Positions 47,831 to 60,168 of a stretch of DNA of 64,000 nucleotides are shown in pieces. The notes beneath the pieces were generated by a model. The model was not told the origin of the DNA, did no database searches, and worked only from the letters and a program-made list of their open reading frames with translations. Source of the DNA: Limnanthes douglasii subsp. nivea (taxonomy: Eukaryota; Streptophyta; Magnoliopsida; Brassicales; Limnanthaceae); contig JAUPFV010000005.1 of the NCBI GenBank assembly GCA_036936605.1, positions 58,176,742 to 58,240,741 of the forward strand. The letters are read 5' to 3'. Within the stretch, counting starts at the first letter, position 1. Each line of letters opens with the position of its first letter. The position numbers and the translations under genes were made by a program.

Positions 47831-48208
47831 TAGTGTGGTTCATTTCTACCTGAGGGTAATCTATTAAAGTGTTTAAAAGGTGTTTTAGTAATTTTGTGGT
47901 ATTTAGTGTTTGGTGTGAAGAGTAGAGAGATAATTAAGCTTCCTACTACAAACAAATTATGATCACCCTCATTAATGAAAGTCGTTGAGGTATTTATACT
48001 TTATTACTGCTCGATGGGCTTATTGGATCGGGTCATGAAACTGGGTCGAGTTTAAGAACCCATTAGTAATATAGTTTTAAGTTGATTAGAAACTAGCTTA
48101 GTCAAGAATTAATACATTTGTCGTGTTTGGAATTTCATTGTGGTGGTTTAGTCTGAATTGCCCTTCAAATTTAATCATGGCACAGTGACTCAAACTCCGA
48201 ACTCATCA
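47831..48208 (-). repeat. Element 2 LTR, unit B
   Basis: 378 bp like 6583-6960. The adjoining target-site copy reads GTTTC here (GTTCC in A and C). Followed by the polypurine tract and aORF2. Confidence 0.75.
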
Positions 48209-48604
48209 GCATCCCCTTTAGGTCTTGCAAAGGATATTTGGAAGAGCTAAAACTCAAAAAACCAATATCAATTTTTTTTGATCTGTTTGCGTTGTTCAAA
48301 CTGCAACAGTTTTTCTTCAGGAGTGACCCTCTTCGTATTTTGTCAGAACTGATTTCTCACCTGAGAATTCTAATAGTTTTTCTTACATTGTCGCACCCAC
48401 TAGGCTAGAAAGTTAATTAGGCTTTAATTTTCACACTTTAAAGATTTTAATCATTGCTAAAAATCGATCCATCTTCTCCTAGGTAACTGCTCTTTTTCAC
48501 CGTCATATATAAACTTTTATACTATTTAATTGTATTCAAAATCATAGGCATTCTTAGAGAGAGAGAGAGATCAGTTCACCTTAAAAATTGTTCTTGAGTC
48601 ATAT

Positions 48605-50600
48605 ATGTTCATAGCCAGAAATGCCTTAGTAAAAGGAGCTTGGTTGAACTTGTCTGAATTAGAAAAAGTAAAAAATGTAGCAAGGGATAAAATTGCTATT
48701 GGTCTTCCTACTTCTCCAAGCGAAAAAGGTAATTAGTTACAACAGAATACTGATCAGGGGTCATCTTCTTCAAAAAACCCCAAGGTTAGGATGCTTCCGT
48801 TTGTAGCGAATCTTACACCTCTCCCAACTGGGTCCTTAGTCCACAAGTCCCAAAACCCTTTACCTAAGGAGAAAGCCGTTTCCAGTGTAAGGAAACCCTC
48901 ACCTTTCATTGTGAAGGGATCGGACGGAGAAAAGTCACCAGACAAATTAACTCCTCGTCGGGTTACGCGTCAGTCTAAACCAAAATATACTCCAATATCT
49001 TGAAATCCCTCCAGTTCGGAGGTAATAAAGTTTGTATCACAAGCTAAATTATCCGCATAACAGCCCCTAATAGAAACCATATTATCTGAATCATCATCTG
49101 GACAATCTTCTGAACAACCGTTTGCAAAGCCATCCGAATAGCTATCTTCAAAGCCATCAGAACAGTCTTCCACAGTGATGGAATAAAATATGGAAGACAT
49201 CATAAAAGAAGCCCCTTTTGAGGCTAAGGCGTGCAATAAAATAAGAGATATAACTTCCGACCGAAAAGGCAAAACCAAGGTGCGTATGTCTTATCTGGAT
49301 GCTCTTCCAGAGATCTTGGAGGGAAAAGTTGGTCCCTGCTTCAAGAAGGTCAGCTTAAAATACTTGTTGGCCCTACAAAATATTAACTATGTGTATACCC
49401 ACACAGTTAAGCTAGGTCGTATCCATACTAAATGAGGGATCCCAGAATCTGTAAAAGTGAGAATCCCGATCACTCTGGAGACCCCAATAGATTGCAAGTT
49501 AACTGAAGTGGTGGTTTATACTAAAGTGTTGAACTGGGAATTTGGTTCCCTTTGGATCCGGAGATAGTCAGATACTTCCATCTGATCAAGTTATGCTCCA
49601 ACCAACTGAGCCCCAATGGTTGGTATACCATTCTAGCCTGGATCATAGCATCCAGGCTGTCTAAGATTCCACTACCGATGGAACACTTTGCTGATGTGGC
49701 AAGCTTGTAGAAAAACCATCAAATCACCTTCTATTACTACAACATGGGGAACGATTATAAGGTAGTGGATGATCTGTTAGAGTCCGAAAAGCCCTGGAGG
49801 ACGCAGTTTCTATTGTAAGTGGGGCTTGGTAGAATGGTAGGAAAATCAAAGTAGAACACTGGTGAGTTTCTCCAACTTTTTCCTTTTATCTTTCAAGTAC
49901 TAAGTTTTTAATTTAGACTGACACATATTTCTTTCCAATACTTCTGAAGGAGTTCTCGGATTACTTGGAGGTGGGGCAGGATACTTGTGCCAAGCTTAAT
50001 GTTTGGGCTTCGAAGAATTGGGGGAATGTTTTTCACATTTGCTTCAAGTCAGGTAATTTTGTGAGGTCTCACGTGTCTCACTTGGGAAGATTTGACTACC
50101 CATTCCTCCGCAAATGTGATCCTGAAGAGGACAGAGGCTAAGGATGCCAAGTTATATCTGCCTTTCTATGACCAAAGCCCCTAGCAAGATGAAGAACATG
50201 AAGAAGAATTCCACAACAGACCCATCCCAAAGAACTACTAAGGGGACGGGTTCGGATAACCAGAGGGGTATCAATGTTGCTTTGCTGAAAGAAATGGAAG
50301 TGACTGTTAAGGAAGCTGGTGGGTCAAAGAACACATTGAAAACTCTGAAGAAGGATAAGAAGCGTAAGGCCAGCAGTGATGAGAAGGTTTCCAAGAAAAA
50401 GAAGGTCACACTAGGAGAGGAGATAATCCTTCGACCTCTTGAAGTCCTACCCCCAGCTCCTACCGATCCTACCTTACAGGAAGAAATTCTAATTGATCTT
50501 CATTCCGGACAGGTTGATGGTGATGGCAACGATGAGGTGGACCTTAAGGTCTTTCAAGACATTAATATTTATTTCGATGATCTAGAGAAAGATGACTTCG
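48605..50600 (+). pseudogene. aORF2, unit B, truncated
   Basis: Starts MFIARNALVKGAWLNLSELE; a stop follows GN about 40 codons on (A has GNQSQ). The core (49560-49760) has a stop at 49708 and loses one base in NWEFGSL. The intron donor near 49861 is kept but the acceptor is TTTCCAA. The second exon is open over 50144-50595, including the basic KKDKKRKASSDEKVSKKKKV. Homology stops at 50600, before the coiled coil. Confidence 0.65.
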
Positions 50601-52390
50601 TGTTTTTGACACGACTTGTAAACCCAACATGAACCCAATCCGAAATATTAAGGTTAGAGCCCAATATTTACAACTTGGTGAAATTATAACACAGACATGA
50701 ATCCGACCCGAAAAAAATGGGTCAGGTTCGTGTTGGGTTCGTGTTAACCAAGTCTAAAACCTGCAAAGTTCTGCAAACCCGGAGCTGATTTGTAAAACTG
50801 AAAGTACCTACAAACTCAAAACTGACCTATCAAATCAAAAAAGATTTGTAACCCCAAAATTGACTTGTAAAATCCAAAAAACCTTATAAACAAGAAATTG
50901 ATATATAAAAATTTCTAAAAAAAAATATTTTAAATTTTAAAATATAGAATAAATAATATATCCAATACAAGATAAATAATATGTCCTAAATAACTAAATT
51001 TAAATATTCTATCAAGTCTTAAACCCTAGCCGCTAGCCACTCTTTCATCTCAAATCTAATTAATAAATTTCTTCATATTCTTCAACGATTTCTCCATCAT
51101 CGTGCTCTCTATTTAAAAGCACCTCTTACTCTCCCAACTCAATATTCTAAATCTTAACTGAGAGCCTTCACTAGTTATTTTTATTACTTTATTAAATGAA
51201 TGTTTAGATTTAGTTTTTTGGATGTCCCTTGTAACTCTTTGGGTCTATAAAGCAATTAAAAATTGATAATTTTCTAAATAGGAAGCATATGAGAAAGAAG
51301 TATTATGTAAGAACTAAAAAATAAGCAGAAATGAAGTAATACTTATATTAAAGACACTTCATCTTACCTGATGATTTCAAAAGTGATGAATGTAGTGGTT
51401 TATAAAAAACTAAACAACTTCAACTAGATTTGGATATAGCAAATGTGAAGAGAAATAAAAAATTCGATATTGATATTGGAAAATAAACCAATATAAACAT
51501 TTGTAACTCACTACCATCGCTCGTAATATGTTGTCAAATCCTATATCTACGGTCGCATCATAGTCTACATTCAATGTTGGAGGTTGAGTAATTTTATAGT
51601 TCGCTTAAACCAGATATGACTAAGGTATTTGGAGAAAAACTTAAGTTTTATAAATTGTAAAACTTAAATATTTAAGAGTTTATATCTACTATATACAATT
51701 TAATATATTTTGTTTTATAATATATTTTAGGTTTGCAAGAAGCGAAAATAAATAAACTCACGAAAAATTGTTTGAGTTTGGATTTGGATCTTAATACAGA
51801 TGAAGGTTCGATTTGTTGATTCCATTTAAGGTAATTTATGATATAATTGTATAAATATGTTATTAAATTTAATATATATTTGATATCAAACTATTATTTT
51901 ATTTTATTTGTGTGGGAGCTTCAAATTGGTGAAATCAACTTGACATTTCAATTTTTTTTAAATCATTTGTTGTTCAAGACAAAAAAAATTCTAATATAAT
52001 ACTTTTTATATTAGAGGTAAGATTTGATCTTGAATATGTGTATCAAATTAATTCAAATTTCGTCTCAAATTGGTCGGATGTGTGTTTCATGTCGGTTAAA
52101 ATTTCATGTTTGTTTAACTATCGGGTTTGTATCGGGGGTTGATTGAAATTCCGTGTCAAACAGATCGGGTTTGTGTCAAACATGTGTTTCGTGTTTCCGT
52201 GTTTCCGTGTTGGTAACAATTTCGTATCAAATAGATCAGATTCGCATCCAATAGGTTGTTAATAGGTCAAGTTCGTCTATTTAAACTTAACATAAAGTTT
52301 GAATGGTGTCGGATTATTATTCACGTGTTTTAAAATTCGGATTGATCAAACCTAATACAAACACGACTCGGAACCAAAAATTGACAACCT
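50601..52390. mobile_element. Repeat rich in CGTGTT / CGGGTT words, probably a decayed DNA transposon
   Basis: The ends carry related words in opposite orientation ('gaacccaatccgaaatatta' left; 'aatccgaattttaaaaca' on the other strand at right). Interior subterminal words include 'gtgtcaaacagatcgggttt' and 'cgtgtttccgtgtttccgtg'. No transposase frame is seen. It interrupts or abuts aORF2 of unit B, and aORF2 sequence does not resume after it. Confidence 0.4.
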
Positions 52391-52752
52391 AAATATAATT
52401 AATATTTTTTTCCTAGATCTATGTATATATTTCTTAAAATATTTATTCCAAAAGTATTTGTTTTTTTTCATTATTTTATTATTAGTATTTTTTTTGTTTT
52501 ATCCGTGAGATTATAACTATTTTTTATGTCCATATAATATTATATAATATAATATATAATTTATTTAATATTTTTTATAACAAAATAAAAATAAAATATT
52601 AAAAAAACACAATACAATCCTAAATCGAATTGCGGTTGGAATTTAAATTAAAACCAAATGAAATCTAAACAAAATGTCAAAATTAAATATTGAAATATAA
52701 ATTAAAACAAAAAAACAAAAACAAAACAACTTATAAATAAAAAAAATGTACA
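52391..52752. other. AT-rich, no gene seen
   Basis: Nearly all A and T, with a TATAATATAATATATAAT run near 52540. No feature recognised. Confidence 0.5.
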
Positions 52753-52925
52753 TGCCCCAAGGGGTAGCCGAGTTGGTTGAGTAAGGCGTGCTTGTGACCA
52801 AAGGTTATGAGTTCGAGTTCGAGTCCCTCTACACACGCTTTCTCGGCTGAGCCTGTCACCTTGTATGGTTTACCTTCTGGCGTTGGTTTGCAGGCTATTG
52901 CATCAGACTGAGGGTTTACCCCAAG
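52753..52925 (+). mobile_element. tRNA-derived SINE-like element, independent copy
   Basis: A box TAGCCGAGTTGG at 52765-52776 and B box GTTCGAGTC at 52817-52825. The 6-bp unit 'gttcga' is duplicated just before the B box. The body matches the SINEs at 832 and 56332 but stops after 'gagggtttacccc', so the tail is missing or different. It is outside the matched part of units A-C and is therefore a separate insertion. Confidence 0.7.
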
Positions 52926-53315
52926 TATAAAATTACATTAAAACAAATCAAATTATAATATATTTTGTCTATTCATTTTATAAATACATTATATTCTATT
53001 TAAATATAAACAAATGTGCTATTTTTATATTATTACTAGAAAGACAACTCAAAATAAGCAAGATCTCTTGCAGCTTTCCTTACGATAAGCACACAATATC
53101 TTGATGAAAACATTAAAAGTTTCCTTGATAAAATAAAAAAATTTATTTTATCTTTTACCGGGGACATGTTTGGTCTCTCTAGTCTATGCAGTATCCAATT
53201 GAATATTTTTTTATGATGCATTTTTATCTTTTTTTTTTAATGTTCAATTATATTGTTGAATGAGGAGATTCCAATGTTCTTTCAGTGAAGGCTTGATGTT
53301 GTTATGAAGCCTAAA

Positions 53316-53540
53316 TTCATGGTGCACTCAATGGATTTATCAACTTATATTATAAATACGATAGTCATGCATATTTTTACATGCTTTCCTGATTGGCGAT
53401 TAGAATCTTTTTTGGGTATAAAAACGACCAATAAAGATTCTAGCCGCAACTTAGAAAAGCATGTAAATAAATACGTGACCATTATATTTACCGCATAAAT
53501 TGATAACAACCAGTGAGTGCACCATGAAGTTGGACTTTAT
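53316..53540. repeat. Foldback after Hsp70, unit C
   Basis: The left arm 'aaattcatggtgcactca' ... 'gattagaatcttt' and the right arm 'aaagattctagccgcaac' ... 'tgcaccatgaagtt' are reverse complements at roughly 75-80% by eye, about 95 nt each. The loop is about 15-20 nt (near 53412-53432). Equivalent to 26268-26505. Confidence 0.7.
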
Positions 53541-53544
53541 AACT

Positions 53545-54560
53545 AAAGAAGATAAACACTAGTTTCCAAAGCAAAGGAAAGCTGTATAAAACAACAAAAG
53601 AAGATACTGCACTTTCTCGTTAACCTCATTAGTCACCACTCTGCACTTTCTCGTTAACCTCATTAGTCATCACTCGAGATAGCAACTTTAACTACAGTAC
53701 CAACAACTTAATCATGGTTGATGCTCTTCTGAAGCTTCTTGCCATTAAAAACGTCTTTAAAAGGTTCCGAGATTTGGGAATTCTAGTGGAACCACCTACA
53801 AGAACAACATCATGGACAATATTTTTGTCCATCTTTGCATCCTTCAAACACTTCTCAATCGGCTCTATACACTTCCTAAATATATCCATGTTAAGTTCCT
53901 CAAATCCAGCACGGGTGATGGGGGATTAGAAATAAATTCCCTCGTACAAAGATTCAATCTTGATTGTTATTTGAGAAGTTGAGGATAAAACCCTCTTTTC
54001 CCTCTTAGAAGTAGTTTTCAATCTCCAGGAGCTCTAGTGTTACCGATAATATATTCTTTGCTCTTCCTCTTAAATTGCTGAACGAAGTGGTCCACCATTA
54101 TATTGTCAAAATTATCACCACCAAGGGGTGTCTCCAGGAATTTCCTTCACTTCAAAGATACCCTATCGTGAGAAGAGAGACAACAAAATTACCACCGCCA
54201 GAGATAAAAATCAACACATTCTCCTCACCGACACTTCTAGCTTTTTTTATCAAGATAATAGGCATTGACGGTTGCAGTGGGTTCTATGATAAAACGCATA
54301 ACATTTAGACCTGCAATAGCACCGGTATCCTTTGTGGCCTGACGCTGGTAGTAATTGAAGTATGCTCGTACAGTGACCACCACATTCTTGATTGCAGAAC
54401 TAAGATAAGAATGGACAATCTCAATGATGGTAACGAGAACCATGTATGAGACTTCCTCTACTGCAAATTGTATCTTCTCACCTAAGTATTTAACACATAT
54501 AATGGGCTTCTCAGCTAGTCCAGAGATAGCCTTGAATGGCACAATGTCATTTCATTTTGA
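53545..54560 (-). pseudogene. Hsp70 (cytosolic type) pseudogene, exon 2, unit C
   Basis: On minus from 54560: a one-base deletion near 54543 relative to unit D, then [113 protein letters not shown] and, after frameshifts, NEKVQ. It keeps the GGG of the phosphate loop that D lost, but has lost part of the AARRL/GNP region. A 34-bp tandem duplication lies at 53607-53674. The substrate-binding domain is absent. Confidence 0.85.
53607..53674. repeat. 34-bp tandem duplication in Hsp70 pseudogene
   Basis: Two copies of 'ctgcactttctcgttaacct...' at 53607-53640 and 53641-53674, differing at one base. It lies over the codons for NEVNEKVQ on minus. Not present in unit D. Confidence 0.85.
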
Positions 54561-55559
54561 ACAGAAGCTATTGATTAGTCTCTTGGAAACTATTAAGATT
54601 TAATATAAATTAGTTATAAAAATAGCATGTGGTGTAAAATCATGAACTATGAAAATAAACAATCTAAAAGAGAATTGAAAAGAGAAAATCAAAATATCAA
54701 AGTATAAACAACAGACTATGCAACCACATTGCAAGTAGAATCAAACCAATGCCACTACCAATCTAGTAACAATCAGATTAGAGAAGTGAACAAGTTACAA
54801 GTCCATTACTTTAAATCTTTGTACTTATGTTAAATCCTTATACTTATGTCGGTGACCTTCTTTAAGCAATACATGGAAAGTTCACACGTTAACCGTTCAT
54901 TTAGTAACACATATCAACACATATTCGGATGATAGAGTTCAAATAAAATTACTTGCTAAATATCACTATTAGGCCTTATTTTTCGTGTTTGTTTCAAACT
55001 AGTTTTCTGTGTTCACTTTTGTCTCCTAGTAGTTTCTCATGTTTTAAAATTTTGCATTTTAGTCCTTCTGCGTGTAATTAACTAGACTAAAATTGAAACT
55101 TTGTTGAAACATAAGGGAATATTTAGTGACATTGAAAAACATGAAAAACTATTTGCTGATAGTGGATAAACATAATATGTCTTATACAAAATTGTTGGAA
55201 CATTTAAAATATGTCTTATACAAAAGTAAACATAGAGGACTAAAGTGCAACATTGTTAAAACATGAAGGACTAATGATAATTTTTAGCTTCAAATTACTA
55301 TATTCCTACTCTAATCCAAATCCATCGGACTATTAAAAAGACAAATATTTTCTTCATACTTTGATATATATTTTCACAAACTAAATATAAGCATAATTAA
55401 TAATGCCGATTGCGTGATGTAAATATAGATAGTATACGAATTCTATCTTATAAGAAAACAACAAAACCAAATCTACATAGCATCCGAAACACAAGTTCTA
55501 AAAGAAAGTAAAGAGTTGATACTCATAATTTTGAAATGAATGAGTAAGATTGTACCAAA
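54561..55559 (-). other. Former intron of Hsp70 pseudogene, with MITE-like insertion
   Basis: Separates exon 2 from exon 1. The presence of an intron shows a DNA-level copy. Within it, about 54955-55300 has opposite-facing related ends ('agtccttctgcgtg' against 'agtccttcatgttttaac' on the other strand), suggesting a small DNA element. No coding region. Confidence 0.5.
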
Positions 55560-55722
55560 GATGATGTTGATAGGGCGATTTGATTATTCGCAACATCACC
55601 GATCAAACACTCACGGTTAGCAAAGACAACGTTGGATGGGGTTGTCCTATTTCCTTGGTCATTGGCGATGATATCTCCACGGTCATGCTGCAAGATAATA
55701 CCGATTGCCGACTCTTTTTTAC
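55560..55722 (-). pseudogene. Hsp70 pseudogene, exon 1, unit C
   Basis: Same as 70-232: [16 protein letters not shown] start of the ATPase domain, with the first phosphate-binding loop missing. Together with exon 2 (53545-54560) it outlines one gene on minus, divergent from the MTHFR remnant. Confidence 0.75.
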
Positions 55723-56331
55723 TTGGGTTAAAAAATAGTTAGGCATCAGAATTGATTACTTGTTGCAAAACAACAATATATGGTCACCGAAATTGGTTAT
55801 CTATTGCAAAATGTGGCATGTGATATTCAAATTGATCCTTTTTTGTTCTAAATATGTCTGCACCATATTTGAAACCTAAATTTATCAACATATTCCATAT
55901 TTAAATTACTCATCTCCTCGAATTTACTATTTCTCTTTAAAAAAATTACCATTTTCCTTACCATTTTAACCATTTACAAATATCACTGAAGCCTAACGAA
56001 TTAAATCAGTGTTCGATTTTGATATTGATACTTTTGGGAATTAAAAGTTAGAAATGTAAAATCTAGGTTCGAAATGTAAATCAGTGTTCGATTTTGATAT
56101 TGATAGTTTCTATTTCGCTTACCGGAAATTTGAAAATTGAAATTACCCAAAATTTAATATTCGAAATTAGTGAGTCCTGGCGATTTTTTCATTTGAACAT
56201 AAATCGACAAACGATTTGTTTTTTTAAAAAAACTGATAAAAGAAGAGCTGATAAAAATGAACGAAATAAAAAAAATTAATAGAGGAAATAACCTTTCTCC
56301 TCGCCTACGTGGAACAATGGGATGAAGGACG
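55723..56331. other. AT-rich spacer, unit C
   Basis: Equivalent of 233-831. A duplicated stretch 'aatcagtgttcgattttgat' occurs twice (about 56004 and 56080), only in unit C. No gene. Confidence 0.5.
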
Positions 56332-56545
56332 TCCCAAGGGGTTGCCGAGTTTGTTGAGTATGGCATGCTTGTGACTAAAGGTTATGAGTTCGAGTCCCTC
56401 TACATGCGCTTTCTCGGCTGAGCCTGTCACCTTGTGTGGTTTACCTTCTGGCGCTGGTTTGTAGGCTATCGCGTCAGACTGAAGGTTTACCCTGTGCGCA
56501 CTCATTGCATTCTGACTAGTGGCTGCGGGTCCCTCCGAAAAAAAT
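56332..56545 (+). mobile_element. tRNA-derived SINE-like element, copy C
   Basis: Same insertion as 832-1062. The A box is damaged (TTGCCGAGTTTG); the B box GTTCGAGTC near 56388-56396 is intact. The tail differs from copy A after 'gcgcactcatt'. Confidence 0.65.
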
Positions 56546-57380
56546 GAAAGACCGAATTGTTAAGGTTGTTTTTTTACTCTATCCACAGCGATAATATTTG
56601 TGTGTATAAAACACCCTTCTTATTCTGTGTTTTTCCATGGTTATTATCTAGGCTAGAGATCGATGAGAATTGATGGTTTGCTATAGAGATGTTTGGGGGT
56701 TAATTTATAAGAGAATTTGTATTCAACATGGTATAATAAGATTGATAAATGACAGAATAAAGTTATATTTTTCCTTTTTTCTTTTTTAAATGCACCCTAA
56801 AAGTTTTAATGGTGTAAAATAGCCCTTTAATTATATAGGTTTTGTTCTAAACATAACTTCATAATGCCTCCTTACTAAAACTAAAGGCATCATTTAGAAT
56901 TTAAAATAAAATATTAGCACTTGTTTATTATTTACACTCAAAATTATATAATATATACATATATATAAGGAATATAAGTATGCATTTATTTAAATGGATT
57001 CTTTCACCATTTAGTCAAAATATTTATTAGCAAATTTTAATAATATAACCCCCTCTTATGGTAAGGTAAGATTTGAAATAGACCATTAAGTCTTATTGGT
57101 TGGGAGTTTAGTACTTATAAATTATTACAATGAAATATTTAAAAATAAAATAAATCTAAGGGTTTTATAACTTATTTCAAAAATATAAAAATAAGGGTTA
57201 TTTTCTTTATCATACAAAAATATGATTTAATTTATTTTTAGTCAGATGATTTTTAGTCATTAGAGTTTATTAAAATGTTTTGAAGTTGTTTTGATAGAAC
57301 TTTTGTTTTAATATCAAATTCACCCTTACTTATTTACTCATTCTAATTTTAAATTTATGCGTTTTCTTCTGCAATAGCAG
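56546..57380. other. AT-rich region upstream of MTHFR remnant, unit C
   Basis: Equivalent of 1063-1907; no gene recognised. Confidence 0.5.
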
Positions 57381-58438
57381 ACGTGAAAGTGAAGGTGATA
57401 GAGAATATTCGGTCTCTAATGGAGGAAGACAAAATAAATTTCTCTTTCGAGGTTTTATCTCCCAAAATGGAAAATCTAGTCGACAACATGTTTGAGAGAA
57501 CGGACCAGATCATATATCACAAGCCTACATTCTGCGACATCACTTGAGGCGCTTATAGACGCACCAATGATCTACATAATGACATCGTCAACAAGGTGTA
57601 AAACATTGTACGCGTCACGACTATGATGCATCTCACCTATAAACATAGGTATCCATATCTAAAAGTGAAGGGGATAGAGAATATTCGGTCTGTAATGGAG
57701 GAAAACAAAATAAATTTCTCCTTCGAGTTTTTATCGCCCAAAATGGAAGATGTAGTCGACAACATGTTTGAGAGAATGAGCCGGATGATATGTCACAATA
57801 CTACCTTCTACGACATCACTTGAGGCGTTTATAGACGCACCAATGATCTAACTAATGACAACGTGAACAAGATGATAAACATTGTACGTGATCGAGAAGA
57901 TCAATCACGCTCTCGAGACTATAAACTCAAATGGATCAAGACTGTACTAGCGCTTCAATGTGATCCTCTTAACGGACTAGATACGTTTGAGTAGGTCGTT
58001 GGTGGATTTGATTGTGTTCTTGATTTGGTAACCATATAAGATCCAAATATTGTGATATATCTTACCGTAGTGATATATCTTATTTGAAGCACAAGTATGT
58101 AGCTCATTAGCCTACTTATATTGTGTTTGCTTCATTGTTTTGCTTTTATAATTTGGTTATTATTATTTTTACTGACTTTCTAGCCTCATAAAGTGCGTGA
58201 CACATTAGAATTATGAATAAAGATTTTACTTTCTTAAGAATTATTTATTTTCTTTTTTTATAGATTGATGCGGTAGCAGATCTTATTGTTACTCATCCAT
58301 TTTACCACACTGATATTTTCCTTAAGTTTGTGAATGATTGTCTTGAATTGGGAATTACTTGTCCTACTGTCCTTGGTATTATATCCATTAATGAACACAA
58401 GGGGTTCATTCGTACGTATTAGTTTCTGCGAGAGAAAG
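57381..58438 (+). pseudogene. MTHFR pseudogene, unit C, with duplicated first exon
   Basis: Tandem exon 1 copies at about 57381-57620 and 57660-58090, then an intron and exon 2 at 58264-58438 ([20 protein letters not shown], then [11 protein letters not shown]). The block TTMMHLTYKHRYPY sits between the exon copies, matching the family MMHLTCTNMP. This is the best preserved of the plus-strand copies, though the DIT*GA stop and frameshifts remain. Confidence 0.85.
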
Positions 58439-59223
58439 GTAATGGTCTCTTTTCAGATACATATGTACATATGGGTTTTTCGATTCTTGTGATATATGTT
58501 TTATATAAAAAACGTTAGAGAGACTATAGGGACACTTTAGTTGGCTTATAAGAAACTATGATGTTATTGTTAAAAGTGATAAATGTGGGAAGATGGTAAA
58601 GGTAGTAGTAGACCAAAGTTTCAACTAAATATCTTTATGTATTATTGCTATAGTCGACATTTTGTTATTATAAGAATTCAAATTACTTGGTGATCCTATA
58701 TTCATTCCTGATATCAAATTCCAATAGGTAGATGGAGATACTAGTACCAATGACACAGTTATGTTTTTGGCTATTCGGTTTTCTAGATCACTATTTATAT
58801 ATATTTTTAAATGTAATGAGGCACTAGAGCTTCAAGTGTTTCTTAGTGTGCACTATTTAGCGTTCCATTATAACATAAGTTATTTACCTGCCATCTATTC
58901 GAGTTCTCCTTTCACCTCCTTAGAGGAAGAGTAAGAGTCGTAAGGAAGATAAAAGAAAGTTTAAGTTAAAGAGAAGCTAGGGTTTTAAGTGGAGACGAAA
59001 ATGAAAAGTAATAAAGGTTTATATAGAATAGCGGTGGTGATATCAGGTTTTTAGTATATCTGAATCCTATTATATGGCACAGTCAATTGTTTTGAATAGA
59101 CTCTACGTGTTTTCAGCTATTTAAATCAGTGGATCGTATTTCGATTATGTTTTTTTTTAGTTTTTGGATTCCAACGTCCGATCAAGATCTCTAGCCTTGG
59201 CGATTTTTATAAATTAATTATGG
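58439..59223. other. Conserved flank, unit C
   Basis: Equivalent of 2683-3517, with a deletion of about 70 bp near 58850 (after 'tttcttagtgtg'). No gene recognised. Confidence 0.5.
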
Positions 59224-59539
59224 TGAGTTTGATTACTTGGATTGCCTAAGTCAATTGAGAGAAGCCAGATTATAGAGAGAGAAATAGGTTTTAGAGAGAG
59301 AAAATCATATTATCAAAATGATCTATCTCAAAATGTCAACCCCTTATTAGATCAGCCTAGGCCTTTATATAGAGGTGCAAAGACTTAGTTCTGAACTAAA
59401 ATCAGTTACATAAAAGAGATGATTACACGATAGTCCCTCACTAAAATACGTAGTTCTAAATTGATCCTCTAAGTTTACAATTTGTTATAAGAAGTTTTAT
59501 TATTTACATTTCAGTCCTCAAAGTTACATTTCCTTATCA
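59224..59539 (-). repeat. Element 1 LTR, unit C
   Basis: 316 bp equivalent to 3518-3834, same TATA-like box and polypurine tract. Confidence 0.75.
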
Positions 59540-60168
59540 GTAGCCCCCTTAGTTCTCATATATGTAAATGAATGAGAACTAACTAGCCTCGAACATATTC
59601 AGAGGTGAAGAAAATCCCCTTATCTATAATTTGAAGTGCTTTTAATATGTTGTTATACCATAATTTATGTCAAATGCATCGAATATATTTATAGGTGAAT
59701 AAAGCCCTTTTAACGACAATTCGAATGGCTTTAGAGATGCTGTTTCACTTTAATTTCTGGCTTACACATCGAATTATTTTAATAAAAAATATTTTCCTCA
59801 TATCAAGATTTGAAGAAGCAACGAAGTACATAGTGGCACTCTAGATACTCACTCTATCTCTTGACAAATAATGACACCATTGGCAGTAGGTCTGCCACTA
59901 GGCTCTCATAGCGTGACAGGCGTTGGATCCTTATCTATGTAACCGCTTCAAATTTTGCCCAATCACTGTTCACCTCTTCCACTTCTCAATACTTCTTTTC
60001 TCTTCTTATACATAACACTGTTGGCCATTGTTTGTTTCACATAGAAAATTCCTTACGAGAGAAACTGCAAAAGTTCAAAATTTCTTTGCTATCTTCAACA
60101 ACTTCTTCAATCTATTGGCTACTTTCACCGAAAAGTTCAAAATTTTTCGTTCCATATTCAACTAGTTT

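Larger units (their letters stand above)
42738..50600 (+). repeat. Duplicated unit B
   Basis: Homologous to A 1837-9440. The left end abuts the RT remnant of gypsy remnant 3; the right end abuts an unrelated repeat at 50601. Private changes: a 25-bp tandem duplication (44058-44107), loss of both aORF intron acceptors, and loss of 'aatccaagcctattgacc' (A 8643) upstream of the second intron. Confidence 0.9.
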
